This document shows positions 53,695-63,041 of a DNA stretch of 64,000 bases, in pieces; position 1 is the stretch's first letter, and every line of letters begins with the position of its first letter. The position numbers and the translations under genes are program-made. Source of the stretch: Methanoregula sp. (GTDB taxonomy: Archaea; Halobacteriota; Methanomicrobia; Methanomicrobiales; Methanospirillaceae). The stretch spans positions 1 to 64,000 of the forward strand of contig NZ_JAJRCG010000001.1 in NCBI RefSeq assembly GCF_028679125.1, given 5' to 3'. The notes under the pieces were generated by a model. The model ran no database searches. It was not told the origin of the DNA and saw only the letters and a list, made by a program, of their open reading frames with translations.

Positions 53695-53695
53695 G

Positions 53696-54379
53696 TCAGA
53701 ATTCCCGCCCGCGGACGCGGTTGATATCGAAGACCGCCTTGCTGCTGACATGCATGACGGCAAAGACCCCGGCCTGGATCGGGTCGGTGACCACGAGATC
53801 GGCATGCTGGGGGACCGTGCCTGCCATGTTGAGGGCAATGACCGGGATCCCTGCATCCCTCACGCGGTCCACTGCTTTCGATATGTCGCCGCCCATGATC
53901 GAACCGGCCAGCACGAGAATGGATGCCCGGGGCAGCCGGGCAACCGCATCCACTGCAAGGGCCAGCGAACGCTCGCCGACAAGCGGGATCGTATCAACGG
54001 AGATCCGTTCGCCACGGATATTGTGCCGGTCCGCCTCGTTCACCGCGCCGAGAGCAACCTGCGCAACCTGTGCCCCGCCCCCGATGATGATCACACGCGA
54101 CCCGAATATGTTGCCGAACGGCTGGTAGGCCTTCACTTCCTTTACGGAAGGAATGTCATTGAGATCCTTGACAAGGCTGTCGTGATCGCTCGCATCTGCG
54201 CAGTCATACTCAAAATAGAGTTCGGCCATACCGCAGTACGGGCCGGAATCAAAGACCTCCTGGTTGATCATGACAATGTTAGCGTCATGGTTGGCAACCA
54301 CCGTTGCTATGTCCCGCAGGACTCCCCTGCGGTTCTCGGCGATAATCCGGATTGCCAGGTGTTCAGGTTCAGACTCCAT
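53696..54379 (-). CDS. ACT domain plus DUF5612 protein
   Basis: A 227-aa protein. Residues 1-75 form an ACT domain (LAIRIIAENRRGVLRDIATVVANHDANIVMIN), usually a small-molecule sensor. The remainder matches DUF5612 of archaea: RVIIIGGGAQVAQVALGAVNEADRHNIRGERI, then LAVDAVARLPRASILVLAG and GIPVIALNMAGTVPQHADLVVTDP. It likely regulates or senses an amino acid. It heads the Sua5/nucleotidyltransferase operon, nine bases from the tRNA-Gly. Confidence 0.83.
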   Translation of the reverse strand: MESEPEHLAIRIIAENRRGVLRDIATVVANHDANIVMINQEVFDSGPYCGMAELYFEYDCADASDHDSLVKDLNDIPSVKEVKAYQPFGNIFGSRVIIIGGGAQVAQVALGAVNEADRHNIRGERISVDTIPLVGERSLALAVDAVARLPRASILVLAGSIMGGDISKAVDRVRDAGIPVIALNMAGTVPQHADLVVTDPIQAGVFAVMHVSSKAVFDINRVRGREF

Positions 54380-54387
54380 AGAACTGA

Positions 54388-54458
54388 TGCGATAACCGGG
54401 GATCGAACCCGGGTTAGAAGCTTGGGAAGCTCCTGTCCTACCGCTAGACTATTATCGC
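54388..54458 (-). tRNA. tRNA-Gly (CCC)
   Basis: Acceptor GCGATAA/TTATCGC, anticodon loop TTCCCAA (anticodon CCC), T-arm CCGGG TTCGATC CCCGG, discriminator A73. It is immediately upstream of the ACT gene on the same strand. CCA is not encoded. Confidence 0.95.
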
Positions 54459-54648
54459 ACGCATGCGTTGCTGCTCTCAAATATTACGCGAGTTTAACAT
54501 AAATATATCCCGGTTCACCCGATTGTTTCGATATCATTAAGAATCGGGGACAAAGTAAGTATACGATAATAAACTTTAATATATGGCATATTCCCTGTAC
54601 AGATCCTGTCCGGGAAATCCCCTTCAATAAAATCCAGGAAGTTATCTC

Positions 54649-55596
54649 ATGAAATTGCGAACCCTCACGTTCTCTCTCGTTATTACAGCCCTCCTGCTGG
54701 TAGTGGTCTGTCCCACGGTCACCGCGGTAACATCGGGCAAAGCATTATACCAGAATTCGTTCTCAAGCGATCCCAAATGGGTGACGAATTGTGGCAGTTA
54801 TTTTTACTGGGATCCCGGCCTCCAGATGTATCATTTTTCGATTGAACCGGCTACCGGGTGTTATGCCTATACACCGGTGGACAATTATGATGGTGAAGCG
54901 TTCACGTTAGAATACGATCTGGTCCTCAACCATGTTGACGAAGGAACCACCTTCCGTCTCGGGTTTTCCGGAGATGCAATGAATCCCGAGATGGGGCCGA
55001 ATGTGCTGACGGAATTTACCAATGCCAAGTTCGGGCAGATCATGTGGCTTCACCTGGTCACTCCCGGGAACAAGATGACTGAAGTCAACAGCCAGAAAGG
55101 AGATACCGTGTCCAGCGGCACTTCGGCATATGATGGTTCGACCGTGAAGTACGAACTCAACAAGACATATCATATTACCGTTGATTATAACAAGGCCCAG
55201 CGTGTGGTAAGCATGAAGGTCAACGAGAAGACCAGTGGCGGCGAGATCTGGGGGTATTATATAACCTCCGCTGAGGATCTCCATGGAATGAAACGTATTT
55301 ACATGGGATCTATCGGGGACTACAGCATGACAAACCGGTATGCCACGGGAACCATTGATAACGTCCGTCTCACTATCCCTGCAGTGGATACGGTGACAAC
55401 GGCTGTTACCGTCAGCACGACTGCAGCGGCAACAACGAGGCCCACTGCCAAGCCCACTGCCAAAACCACCGTAGAGGTAACAACAGCAGTTCTCCCGGCA
55501 GCCACGCCGGAATCGCCACTATCGGGTATGACGGCGGTTGCAGCACTCGGTATCACCGGTCTCTGCTGCGGACTGTTCCTGAAGAGAAAGAACTAG
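54649..55596 (+). CDS. Secreted surface protein with archaeosortase-type tail
   Basis: A 315-aa exported protein. The N-terminus is a signal peptide (LTFSLVITALLLVVVCPTVTA). The body (residues ~30-245) reads as a beta-sandwich/concanavalin-like domain (YNKAQRVVSMKVNEKTSG; GTIDNVRLTIPAV). A Thr/Ala/Lys-rich linker follows, then TPESPLSGMTAVAALGITG and a KRKN tail, which resembles archaeosortase sorting signals. So it is probably cleaved and anchored at the cell surface, and the linker is a likely O-glycan site. AglB close by would glycosylate its Asn sites. TATA-like elements lie at 54555-54575. Confidence 0.8.
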   Translation: MKLRTLTFSLVITALLLVVVCPTVTAVTSGKALYQNSFSSDPKWVTNCGSYFYWDPGLQMYHFSIEPATGCYAYTPVDNYDGEAFTLEYDLVLNHVDEGTTFRLGFSGDAMNPEMGPNVLTEFTNAKFGQIMWLHLVTPGNKMTEVNSQKGDTVSSGTSAYDGSTVKYELNKTYHITVDYNKAQRVVSMKVNEKTSGGEIWGYYITSAEDLHGMKRIYMGSIGDYSMTNRYATGTIDNVRLTIPAVDTVTTAVTVSTTAAATTRPTAKPTAKTTVEVTTAVLPAATPESPLSGMTAVAALGITGLCCGLFLKRKN

Positions 55597-56012
55597 GAAT
55601 CAAATAAGAATCCTTTTTCGGTGCCTGGTGATGCACAGTTCCGTTCATTAGCCTGCTCGCGCTTTTCCTGACTGCGTGACCTACGTACATATCCTCATGC
55701 AGATCGCGCCGTGCCAAAGGTCGGTGCGGGATTTATGAGATGTCCAAACGTGAAACGTAAACGGATGCGCTGCCGGGAAAAAAAGAGATAGGGAATGATG
55801 TATGATCCCGGGGGCATGGCAGCCTCCGGGTCTCTGGAGACTAAGTATGAAGATTCACCGACAGGTCTGACGGTGATATGGGGCGTGTTCTTGCATATAA
55901 GGGCATATTCCCGATCCGTGTGCGGCGAATCCGGAATATACGTGGTTATCCGGGTGTTCATCATCGGTGCGTGGCATGAGGGAGGAATTCGCATGAAGTC
56001 CGGCAACACGTG
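55597..56012. other. Intergenic region of about 415 bases
   Basis: Open frames on both strands (55695-56022) overlap each other and lack SD motifs or family resemblance, so none is called. A T-rich stretch (cctttttcgg) near 55612-55621 may end the surface-protein transcript. No tRNA or repeat was seen. Confidence 0.5.
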
Positions 56013-56243
56013 TCATGGTTGAGCGATCTGACTGGTTGCAGCACGGACGGGAGTGGCGGTCTCTTCAGCATGTAGTCCTATACCGGCTACTCCCCCTGGT
56101 GTGCTGGTATCCTGAAAGATGTCTGTGCACCCGCAGATGGTGCTGCAGGGTATGTCCGCGACGTTCGCGGCGGACGGGGTTACCATCAGTCCGACCGAGA
56201 GCAGGACAAGTGCAAATCCAATCATCACGATACCGCTGTTCAT
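56013..56243 (-). CDS. Small secreted cysteine-containing protein, 76 aa
   Basis: A signal-peptide-like N-terminus (IVMIGFALVLLSVGLMVTPSAANVA) is followed by IPCSTICGCTDIFQ with three Cys, then a short Thr/Ala-rich tail. The ATG at 56243 has a gaggag SD; the upstream ATG at 56261 is less likely. No family recognised. It may be a small exported metal-binding or cell-surface peptide. It diverges from the HTH-FHA gene at 56498. Confidence 0.6.
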   Translation of the reverse strand: MNSGIVMIGFALVLLSVGLMVTPSAANVADIPCSTICGCTDIFQDTSTPGGVAGIGLHAEETATPVRAATSQIAQP

Positions 56244-56497
56244 AGTGCGTTTTCTCCTCATATTGATGGGTCGGGTGACACGCCGAATCTGTCTGGTGTA
56301 TCACCTTGTATCATACTATACCCGCAACAGTTCTTAAATAAGGAGAATTGCCCTGGTTGATGTGTGTAACCCCGGAGTTCAACAGGCAAACCTGGCGGGT
56401 GTATTTATGCGTGAATGTATAAGGAGAAAATATAAACCGTCATGCCCTTATCTTCCAGTAACCAATATATTCTGTATATATCCCGTGGTGGAGCGCT

Positions 56498-57283
56498 ATG
56501 GATCCTGCTGATAAATCTCCTACAATCATTGTTCACGATGAATCCGATTCCCTGGAGGAACTATCGGAGTATCTCGATGTCCTTTCGAGCAGCGCACGGC
56601 TCCGGATACTGAAGTTCCTGGAGAAGAAACCGCGTGATGCCCGTGCGATCTCAAAGGAGATCGAGACCAGTTACGAGAATACAAAAAAACATCTCGACCG
56701 GCTCCTGAGTATCGGTGTCATCAAGAAAGAGGCCGGGCTTGGCGCTCCCACCTCCAAGGGTATTCATCCGGTATGGGAATATTCTCTTGTCCCCGGGGGA
56801 CTCGAAGCGATCATCCGGAATCTCGGGCTCTTTTCCAATACCCGGGTGCAGGTTCTTGGCAGCGAGATCTCGCGCAGACTTGATGAAGTGAAAGGTACGC
56901 TCTCCAAAGAAGTGCTGGGCAATATCCCTGCTGCGATTGCGCTTGGCGGCCCGGATGACGGCAAGGTCTTCCTGCTCAAGCATGACACGGTGGCAATTGG
57001 CAGGAATGATCCGGAGAATCCCGGATCCTTCCGGGTGGAGGGCGACCTCGTGCTTTCTGACGGGTATACTGCGGTGACCCGGGTCTCCCGCCCTCACGGG
57101 AAATTCACCCTTGATAAGGGAATCTGGTATATCGAGGATTCCGGGAGTACCGGCGGTACCCAGCTGAACAATCACAAACTGGAGAAGAATACCCCGGCTC
57201 CCCTGCATGATGGCGACCTGATTGAACTCGCAAAAGGAATATCCGGTGTGAAACTGCTCGTTATCCTTCCCGGGAACACATGA
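56498..57283 (+). CDS. HTH-FHA regulator
   Basis: A 261-aa protein joining two modules. Residues ~22-105 are an ArsR-like winged helix (LSSSARLRILKFLEKKPRDARAISKEIETSYENTKKHLDRL). Residues ~155-255 are an FHA domain with VAIGRNDP, RVSRPHGKF and SGSTGGTQLNN, the phosphothreonine-binding residues (G-R, S-x-x-H, N) all visible. The next gene encodes a Ser/Thr kinase, so this is a likely phosphorylation-read transcription factor. It is 91 bases from that gene's start on the same strand. Confidence 0.9.
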   Translation: MDPADKSPTIIVHDESDSLEELSEYLDVLSSSARLRILKFLEKKPRDARAISKEIETSYENTKKHLDRLLSIGVIKKEAGLGAPTSKGIHPVWEYSLVPGGLEAIIRNLGLFSNTRVQVLGSEISRRLDEVKGTLSKEVLGNIPAAIALGGPDDGKVFLLKHDTVAIGRNDPENPGSFRVEGDLVLSDGYTAVTRVSRPHGKFTLDKGIWYIEDSGSTGGTQLNNHKLEKNTPAPLHDGDLIELAKGISGVKLLVILPGNT

Positions 57284-57374
57284 GGCAGACTGATCGTTTG
57301 GTGAAGACGAACATATGCCTATTAATCATCCAAACTCATTACCGGATCATACGAATTTATCCAAAGGACATATC

Positions 57375-59498
57375 ATGAACCCGCAGTACCGCAGTATACG
57401 CGTACTTGCCATTATCGCACTCGCCTGTCTCCTCATCTGCCTGCCCGTAGCGGCAGGTGACCATACGGTCGCGCCGACCGGTGCAGAATTCAGCAGTATC
57501 AAGGATGCCATTGACTGGTCAATCGGTGGCGATACGATCCGGGTGGAGAGCGGGACCTATACGGAAAATCTCCGACTTGATAAGAAACTGACCCTGATCG
57601 GTGTTGATACCGGCAGCGGTGCACCGGTCATAGCGCCCTCAAAGGCCGGGAATGTCGTCGAGATCCTGGCGGACGGATGCTCGATCCAGGGCTTTACCAT
57701 CCAGAACAGCGTATCAGGGAGCGGCGTAAAGCTCACCTCGGGCAGTAATTCCCTCCGGCATAATACCATCCGGAACAATGCTGAAGGGATCACGATTGTG
57801 TCCTCGGATAAGAATACTGTTCTCAACAACGTGATTACAGGCAACAACCGGGTCGGTATCAGCCTTGAATCAGCCAGCGGTAACCAGATCGACGAAAACA
57901 CCGTCAAGGATAATGCGATTGGGATCACGCTGGATGAAACCTCGCGCTCCAACATAATCTCGCGCAACCAGTTCTCCAACACGCAGAACGTAGTCTCAAA
58001 AAGCCCGAGTACCACCTGGAGCACGGCGCTCACGTACGCTTACACCTATCTCGGGAAAACGGGACAGAACCGGATGGGTAATTACTGGAACGATTACCGC
58101 GGAAAGGATAAAAATGGCGATGGTATCGGGGATTCGGCGTACGTGACCGGCATCGACAGCGGAAAGATCGCTGACGGCACCAACCCCTTCACGAGCGATG
58201 CCTTTCCCCTGATGGACCCGCTGGAGTACTACTCCGGGATCAGTGCAGTCAGTTCCGTGGAGACCGTAAGCCCGGCCGGTTCGCAGGTGCCGGTTGCATC
58301 ATCCACGGAAAAACCCGCGGATTCGTTAAGTCCGTTCCCGACCAGGACGCCCCAGCTCGTTTCCACCTCCCCCCTGGGGCCGGCCTCCGAGCCTCCCGGC
58401 AGCGCTGCCCCGATTTCACGGTTCTGGCAGGATATTCCCCTGACCGGTGTTGCACTGATCGTTATCGGTGTTGCGCTTGCGGGTATTGGCGGCTGGCTCT
58501 TCCTCTCGCGGGATAAGGACGGGCTGGCGATCCCCTCACCGGTACCTGCGGTCTCCAAAGCGGCTCTTGTCCTGAAGACTGCGGTTGAACGGACCTGGGC
58601 ACTCGTCACGATGCCATCCGGCGGAACCTCACGGGGATCCGCAGAAGCGACGATGGCCAGCCCCATGCCATCAGCGACCGACCAGAAGAACTATTTCCCC
58701 CGCGAACTGGAGAACAAGTACCGCGAGATCAACTTCATTGGCCGGGGAGGTATCGCGTGGGTCTTCTCCGCGTACCGCAAGACCGACGGTATGTTTGTTG
58801 CGGTCAAGATCCCGATCAGTTTTGACGAGGTTACCGGAAAGTGTTTCCTCAATGAGATCGCCGCGTGGGAGACGCTGCGCCACCCCAATATCGTCGAGGT
58901 CTGTGCGGTCAATATCCTGCCGGTTCCCTACGTGGAGATGGAGTTTGTCCCAAGCTCCCTCGAAGCCCTTGAAAAACCCATGCCGGTCTGGAAAGCCGTC
59001 CGTCTTATATCCGGGGTTGCAGAAGGTCTCCGGTATGCCCATGAGCATGGGTTCATCCACCGGGATATAAAACCCCACAACATCCTGCTGACAAAGGATC
59101 TCGTGCCGAAGATCACGGACTGGGGGATGAGCAAGGTGCTTGCTGCCGATGTGAAAAAGTCGAGCGTAGCAGGATTCTCTCTTTCATATGCGGCACCGGA
59201 ACAGGTCTCTCCCTCGGAGTTCGGGAGGACGGACGAACGGACGGATATCTACCAGCTCGGGGTGGTCTTCTACGAACTTGTGACCGGATCAATTCCGTTC
59301 GGCGGCGAGAGCATCGTCGAGGTGGGCAATGCGATCCTACGGGAGCAGCCGGTTGCACCCTCGGAGTACAACCCGGATGCGGAAGCTGTGGAGAAGATCA
59401 TCATGAAATGCATGGAGAAGGATCCGGCGCAGCGCTACCAGTCAGCCACCGAACTTATCGATGCCCTGCAGGGATATCTTGATGAGGATGAGGACTGA
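57375..59498 (+). CDS. Receptor-like Ser/Thr kinase with beta-helix ectodomain
   Basis: A 707-aa protein. A signal peptide (LAIIALACLLICLPVAA) leads into a NosD-type parallel beta-helix outside the cell (residues ~30-280; e.g. NTIRNNAEGITIVSSDKNTVL), a Thr/Pro/Ser linker, one membrane helix (~353-375) and an intracellular Hanks-type kinase. Kinase motifs: GRGGIAWVF, VAVKIP, HRDIKPHNIL near 561, DWG (for DFG) near 581, YAAPEQ. The frame extends to 57315, but the ATG at 57375 has an aaagga SD. It is encoded beside an HTH-FHA protein, an obvious partner. Ligand unknown. Confidence 0.9.
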   Translation: MNPQYRSIRVLAIIALACLLICLPVAAGDHTVAPTGAEFSSIKDAIDWSIGGDTIRVESGTYTENLRLDKKLTLIGVDTGSGAPVIAPSKAGNVVEILADGCSIQGFTIQNSVSGSGVKLTSGSNSLRHNTIRNNAEGITIVSSDKNTVLNNVITGNNRVGISLESASGNQIDENTVKDNAIGITLDETSRSNIISRNQFSNTQNVVSKSPSTTWSTALTYAYTYLGKTGQNRMGNYWNDYRGKDKNGDGIGDSAYVTGIDSGKIADGTNPFTSDAFPLMDPLEYYSGISAVSSVETVSPAGSQVPVASSTEKPADSLSPFPTRTPQLVSTSPLGPASEPPGSAAPISRFWQDIPLTGVALIVIGVALAGIGGWLFLSRDKDGLAIPSPVPAVSKAALVLKTAVERTWALVTMPSGGTSRGSAEATMASPMPSATDQKNYFPRELENKYREINFIGRGGIAWVFSAYRKTDGMFVAVKIPISFDEVTGKCFLNEIAAWETLRHPNIVEVCAVNILPVPYVEMEFVPSSLEALEKPMPVWKAVRLISGVAEGLRYAHEHGFIHRDIKPHNILLTKDLVPKITDWGMSKVLAADVKKSSVAGFSLSYAAPEQVSPSEFGRTDERTDIYQLGVVFYELVTGSIPFGGESIVEVGNAILREQPVAPSEYNPDAEAVEKIIMKCMEKDPAQRYQSATELIDALQGYLDEDED

Positions 59499-59522
59499 TT
59501 TTTTTAAAGAATGGTGTGTGAA

Positions 59523-59714
59523 ATGACTGAACCTGCCAAGACGTTTGAACCCGCGACCTGCCAGCACTGTGAGGGTATCGGTTGCACGTATTGCAACAAG
59601 ACCGGGACGGTGCTTGTAACGGCTCCGAAGACCCTCTGCAAACATTGCGAGGGTGTCGGCTGTATCTACTGCGGGTTCACCGGCTGGACCGGGCCAAAGT
59701 CAAAATGCGATTAG
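59523..59714 (+). CDS. Small CxxCxGxGC zinc-finger protein, 63 aa
   Basis: Two DnaJ-like cysteine repeats: CQHCEGIGCTYCNKTG and CKHCEGVGCIYCGFTG, separated by TVLVTAPKTL. This is the zinc-binding layout of the DnaJ central domain, without a J domain. The ATG at 59523 is preferred over an upstream GTG at 59511. It follows the receptor kinase by 24 bases and may be co-expressed with it. Function unknown. Confidence 0.75.
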   Translation: MTEPAKTFEPATCQHCEGIGCTYCNKTGTVLVTAPKTLCKHCEGVGCIYCGFTGWTGPKSKCD

Positions 59715-59726
59715 CCCCGTCTGGAT

Positions 59727-60914
59727 TCATCTGAATTTTCCCTCAACCCGACGGGGGATGACGCACTCCTCGTACTGTTTTGCAAAATAGCGATCGGTCA
59801 TACCGGCAATAAAGTCCCGGACCTGTTCCTCCGGGGTTGCAGTGTCCAGGTAACGCTGGTTGGTCCATCCGGTTCTGATGAAGTCTGTATAGATCTTTGA
59901 TGTCGTATCCTCTTTTTCAAGGGCTGCGAGGTAGGAGGAGAAGAGGGTGGCATACATCTGTTCGATCTTCCCGCGCTCCGAGGTCAGTTTCGGATTATTA
60001 TAGATATTCTGCCGCGAAAAGGTGCGCAGGCAGATCAGTGCGTCTTCGACCGTGGGACTGTACGAGATGAACCCGTCATCTTCGGTATCGCTGTTCTCCA
60101 GCAGGTCGTAGATAAGGGTATTGATGATCTCCCGGTTCGTGCTCCCGAGAACCTCCCGGGATTTTACCGGGATCTGTGTGGTATCGCTGATGAGCCCCAC
60201 GTCCCGGGCATCCTGCAGATCCCTGCCGATATAGGCGATGGTGTCGGCGAACTTGACCACGCACCCTTCGAGGGTCATGGGTGAATGGGAACGCCTGCCG
60301 TCGGCATTGTCCTGGACTTTCTTGTCAAACACAGTCCAGCCCGCGAGCGGTTCAGGAGCAATCCGGACATCATCCCCCTCCCCATTGTGGCAGAGAATAC
60401 CGTCCAGTACCTGCATGGTCAGGTCGCAGTCCTCGATCTGGTCAAGGAACCGCACGCTCTGGACATTGTGGGAGAACGTGCCGATCCCGTGCTGTTCGCA
60501 GAGGGTGGAAAGGCAGGTCTCACCGAAGTGGCCGTAAGGGATATGGCCGATATCGTGCCCAAGGGCGATTGCCTCGATCAGATCCTCGTTGAGCCGGAGA
60601 CAGCGCCCGATTGTCCGGGCGATCTTCGAGACCAGCTGGACATGAATGACACGGTGGGTGATATGATCGTTCTCGACAAGGTAGAATACCTGGGTCTTGT
60701 CGATGTAACGCGTGTATGCCCGGGTGTGGATGATCCGGTCGGCATCGCGGGAGTAGGGCGTCCGGATATCTTCCGGGACCCGGTCAAGACGCCGCACGGC
60801 ATCGGCGCTGGTGGTGGCGAGGGGTGACAAGAGCGCCTCGCGCTTTCCGGTCATTGCGCGGATAGCGGACGAAAGTCCTGCGCCAGGATCCGGGTTTCCC
60901 GCCGGTTTCTTCAT
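59727..60914 (-). CDS. dGTPase-like HD-domain triphosphohydrolase
   Basis: A 395-aa HD-superfamily enzyme. HTRAYTRYIDKTQVFYL holds the first His, IALGHDIGHIPYGHFGE the HD pair, and the late GCVVKFADTIAYIGRDL the final Asp. This is the arrangement of dNTP triphosphohydrolases, which hydrolyse dGTP or other dNTPs. The N-terminus (MKKPAGNPDPG) is a little longer than usual. It lies downstream of the PEBP gene on the same strand. Confidence 0.88.
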   Translation of the reverse strand: MKKPAGNPDPGAGLSSAIRAMTGKREALLSPLATTSADAVRRLDRVPEDIRTPYSRDADRIIHTRAYTRYIDKTQVFYLVENDHITHRVIHVQLVSKIARTIGRCLRLNEDLIEAIALGHDIGHIPYGHFGETCLSTLCEQHGIGTFSHNVQSVRFLDQIEDCDLTMQVLDGILCHNGEGDDVRIAPEPLAGWTVFDKKVQDNADGRRSHSPMTLEGCVVKFADTIAYIGRDLQDARDVGLISDTTQIPVKSREVLGSTNREIINTLIYDLLENSDTEDDGFISYSPTVEDALICLRTFSRQNIYNNPKLTSERGKIEQMYATLFSSYLAALEKEDTTSKIYTDFIRTGWTNQRYLDTATPEEQVRDFIAGMTDRYFAKQYEECVIPRRVEGKFR

Positions 60915-61058
60915 GGAAGGTCGGTTGGAGCCCGAAGATGTTAAGCATGACGAATGAACGGATCACCCTGCGGGGGCTGCCGGCCTCAGGGGTTGTATGT
61001 CTTGCCATATTGGGCCGTGTGCATTGCGGCCTCCTCTGGTTTTCAGGAATTCCACCGG

Positions 61059-61511
61059 TTACCGGGAGCAGATCGCGACCGTCTCGCCATACTGGAGAAC
61101 ATGTCCTTTCATCGCTGCAATGAGGGCATGCTTGTCTGCGCCGGCCGGAAGCCCGAGCATGGCATCCAGTCCGTACACCCGGAACTGGTACCGGATCATC
61201 GCACCGGGCGGTGGGCAGGGTCCGGTATACCCGGTCGTACCGTAATCTGTGATTCCCTGGATCGCGGGCACCGGTTCCATGACCGTACCTTTTTTGGGGA
61301 TGCCGGGCGGGATGACCGGGATCGGAGGGAGGTTCCAGCATATCCACGGGGTAAAAGAACAGCAGGACTTTTCAAACGGGTTGAAGACCATCACCGCTAC
61401 CGACTTCGCGGCAAGGCCCTTCAGCCGGATTCGTGGCGAGATGTTTTCGCCATCGCAGGTATGAGCCGGGGGGAACTCGAGGAAGTCGAGAGAGATTATT
61501 AGGGGTTCCAT
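61059..61511 (-). CDS. YbhB/YbcL-type (PEBP) protein, degenerate ligand site
   Basis: A 150-aa phosphatidylethanolamine-binding-like fold: LDFLEFPPAHTCDGENISPRIRLKGL, then VAVMVFNPFEK and a late YQFRVYGLDAMLGLPAGADKHALIAAM. The usual DPDAP and HW residues of the anion pocket read NPFEK and CW, so ligand binding is probably altered. Extra Cys (CCSFTPWICW) replace them. The frame opens at 61571; the ATG at 61511 matches the family start. Cytosolic, no signal peptide. Confidence 0.8.
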   Translation of the reverse strand: MEPLIISLDFLEFPPAHTCDGENISPRIRLKGLAAKSVAVMVFNPFEKSCCSFTPWICWNLPPIPVIPPGIPKKGTVMEPVPAIQGITDYGTTGYTGPCPPPGAMIRYQFRVYGLDAMLGLPAGADKHALIAAMKGHVLQYGETVAICSR

Positions 61512-61588
61512 ACAAGGGACTGGGTGCGTGACTGGTTTGAATGTTTTTGTGGCGTGGATTTCGGCACGCATTTAATACCGGAAGCACG

Positions 61589-62032
61589 ATGCATCAGTGC
61601 ATGGATATGATGCACGAGTCCGGCAATTCCCTGGATCTGAAGCCCATTGGCGTGATCCATTCCCCGTATCTCAAACGCGAAGACGCCCCCCGCCAGGGCC
61701 GGCTCTCGGACCGGGAATCGGTGATCGAGATCTTTTTCGAATATGCAGATGGATTGCAGGACATCGAGCATCACCCCCACCTGATTGTGCTGTACTGGCT
61801 TGACCGGTCATCCCGGATGACCCTGAAAGCCACCCCGCCCGGCTCCGGGACAGAGCATGGGGTTTTTGCCACCCGTTCTCCTGACCGGCCAAACCCGATC
61901 GGGTTTGCCGTTGCAGACCTTATCAGGCGGGATGGTTCACGACTCGTGGTCCGGGGACTCGATGCGCTGGACAGTACACCCCTGCTCGACCTCAAACCGT
62001 ATTCTTCCGGTACTGACTGTATAAAGGAATGA
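61589..62032 (+). CDS. trmO: tRNA methyltransferase TrmO (TsaA-like)
   Basis: A 147-aa protein of the TrmO/UPF0066 family, which methylates N6 of threonylcarbamoyl-A37. LKPIGVIHSPYLKREDAPRQ, PHLIVLYWLDRS and HGVFATRSPDRPNPIGFAV are family signatures. The t6A substrate is made by the Sua5-like enzyme encoded at 53122. Two starts are possible, 61589 and the ATG at 61601; a TATA-like tttaatac at 61571-61578 would suit leaderless translation from 61601. Confidence 0.9.
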   Translation: MHQCMDMMHESGNSLDLKPIGVIHSPYLKREDAPRQGRLSDRESVIEIFFEYADGLQDIEHHPHLIVLYWLDRSSRMTLKATPPGSGTEHGVFATRSPDRPNPIGFAVADLIRRDGSRLVVRGLDALDSTPLLDLKPYSSGTDCIKE

Positions 62033-62135
62033 CGGGCTGTCCTCATCATGATACGCGCCCTGTCACAAACTCACCATCTTTATTGTCTTGTGCGCATAAT
62101 GGATACGATTACATACTGATTACAGGAGTCATTTC

Positions 62136-63038
62136 ATGGTGAAGAAAAATATCCCGAAGACCCCGGAGAAACCGGCAGATGAAGAGTGCAAGAACGAGTG
62201 CGGGAGCTGCCCGACCGCAAGCACCTGCGCATCGGCAAAAGGCGGTGCCAAAGGCCTTCCCCCCAAGGCAGACATGGATGTCAAGCACGTGATCCTTGTT
62301 CTCTCCGGCAAGGGCGGCGTAGGCAAGTCCACGGTCTCAGTCAACCTTGCGTACGCCCTTTCCAACCACGGCAAGAGGGTCGGTCTCCTCGACCTCGATA
62401 TGCACGGTCCCAACATTCCCAAGATGCTCGGGATCGAACAGCACAAGCTCGCGATGATGGACGACAAGATCGAGCCCGTCCATGTCACCGGCATGCTCTC
62501 AGTCATCTCAATGGCCTTCCTGCTTCCCGACACGAGCACGCCGATCATCTGGCGCGGCCCCATGAAGATGGCAGCAATCCAGCAGTTCCTCTCCGAGGTT
62601 AACTGGGGATCGCTTGACTACCTTGTCGTTGACCTCCCCCCGGGCACCGGTGACGAAGCGCTGACGATTGCCCAGCTTGCCCCCAATGTCCGCGGTGCCG
62701 TGATCGTCACCACACCCCAGGATGTCGCAACCCTGGATGCCATGAAGTCCGCGAAGTTCATAGAAAAGCTCAGCCTGCCCGTTATCGGCATTGTTGAGAA
62801 CATGAGCGGCATGATCTGCCCCCACTGCGGAGAAGAGATCGATCTCTTCGGCAAGGGTGGAGGAAAGAAGATCGCAGAGGAGCTGAAGGTTCCCTTCCTC
62901 GGGTCCATCCCGCTCGACATCGAGATGCGCAAGGCCGGTGACGAGGGCCGCCCGTTCATCATCCGCCGTGCCGACAGCCCCACGTGGAAGAGCGTGGACG
63001 CGGTCATGGAATCGCTCATCAAAGTCGTTGAGGGATAA
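62136..63038 (+). CDS. Mrp/NBP35-type Fe-S cluster carrier ATPase
   Basis: A 300-aa deviant Walker A P-loop ATPase that carries [4Fe-4S] clusters. The Walker A is LSGKGGVGKSTV near residue 57. An N-terminal CKNECGSCPTASTC motif supplies cluster ligands, as in NBP35, and CPHCGEE near 229 is the shared dimer CxxC. VVDLPPGTGDE is the switch segment. It supports the many Fe-S enzymes of methanogenesis. The ATG at 62136 has a weak SD, and a small protein gene follows by three bases. Confidence 0.92.
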   Translation: MVKKNIPKTPEKPADEECKNECGSCPTASTCASAKGGAKGLPPKADMDVKHVILVLSGKGGVGKSTVSVNLAYALSNHGKRVGLLDLDMHGPNIPKMLGIEQHKLAMMDDKIEPVHVTGMLSVISMAFLLPDTSTPIIWRGPMKMAAIQQFLSEVNWGSLDYLVVDLPPGTGDEALTIAQLAPNVRGAVIVTTPQDVATLDAMKSAKFIEKLSLPVIGIVENMSGMICPHCGEEIDLFGKGGGKKIAEELKVPFLGSIPLDIEMRKAGDEGRPFIIRRADSPTWKSVDAVMESLIKVVEG

Positions 63039-63041
63039 GCA

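Noticed and set aside
55695-56022. Overlapping frames on both strands in the 55.6-56.0 kb gap
   Set aside because: Neither has an SD, conserved motif or coding-like codon use, and they overlap each other.
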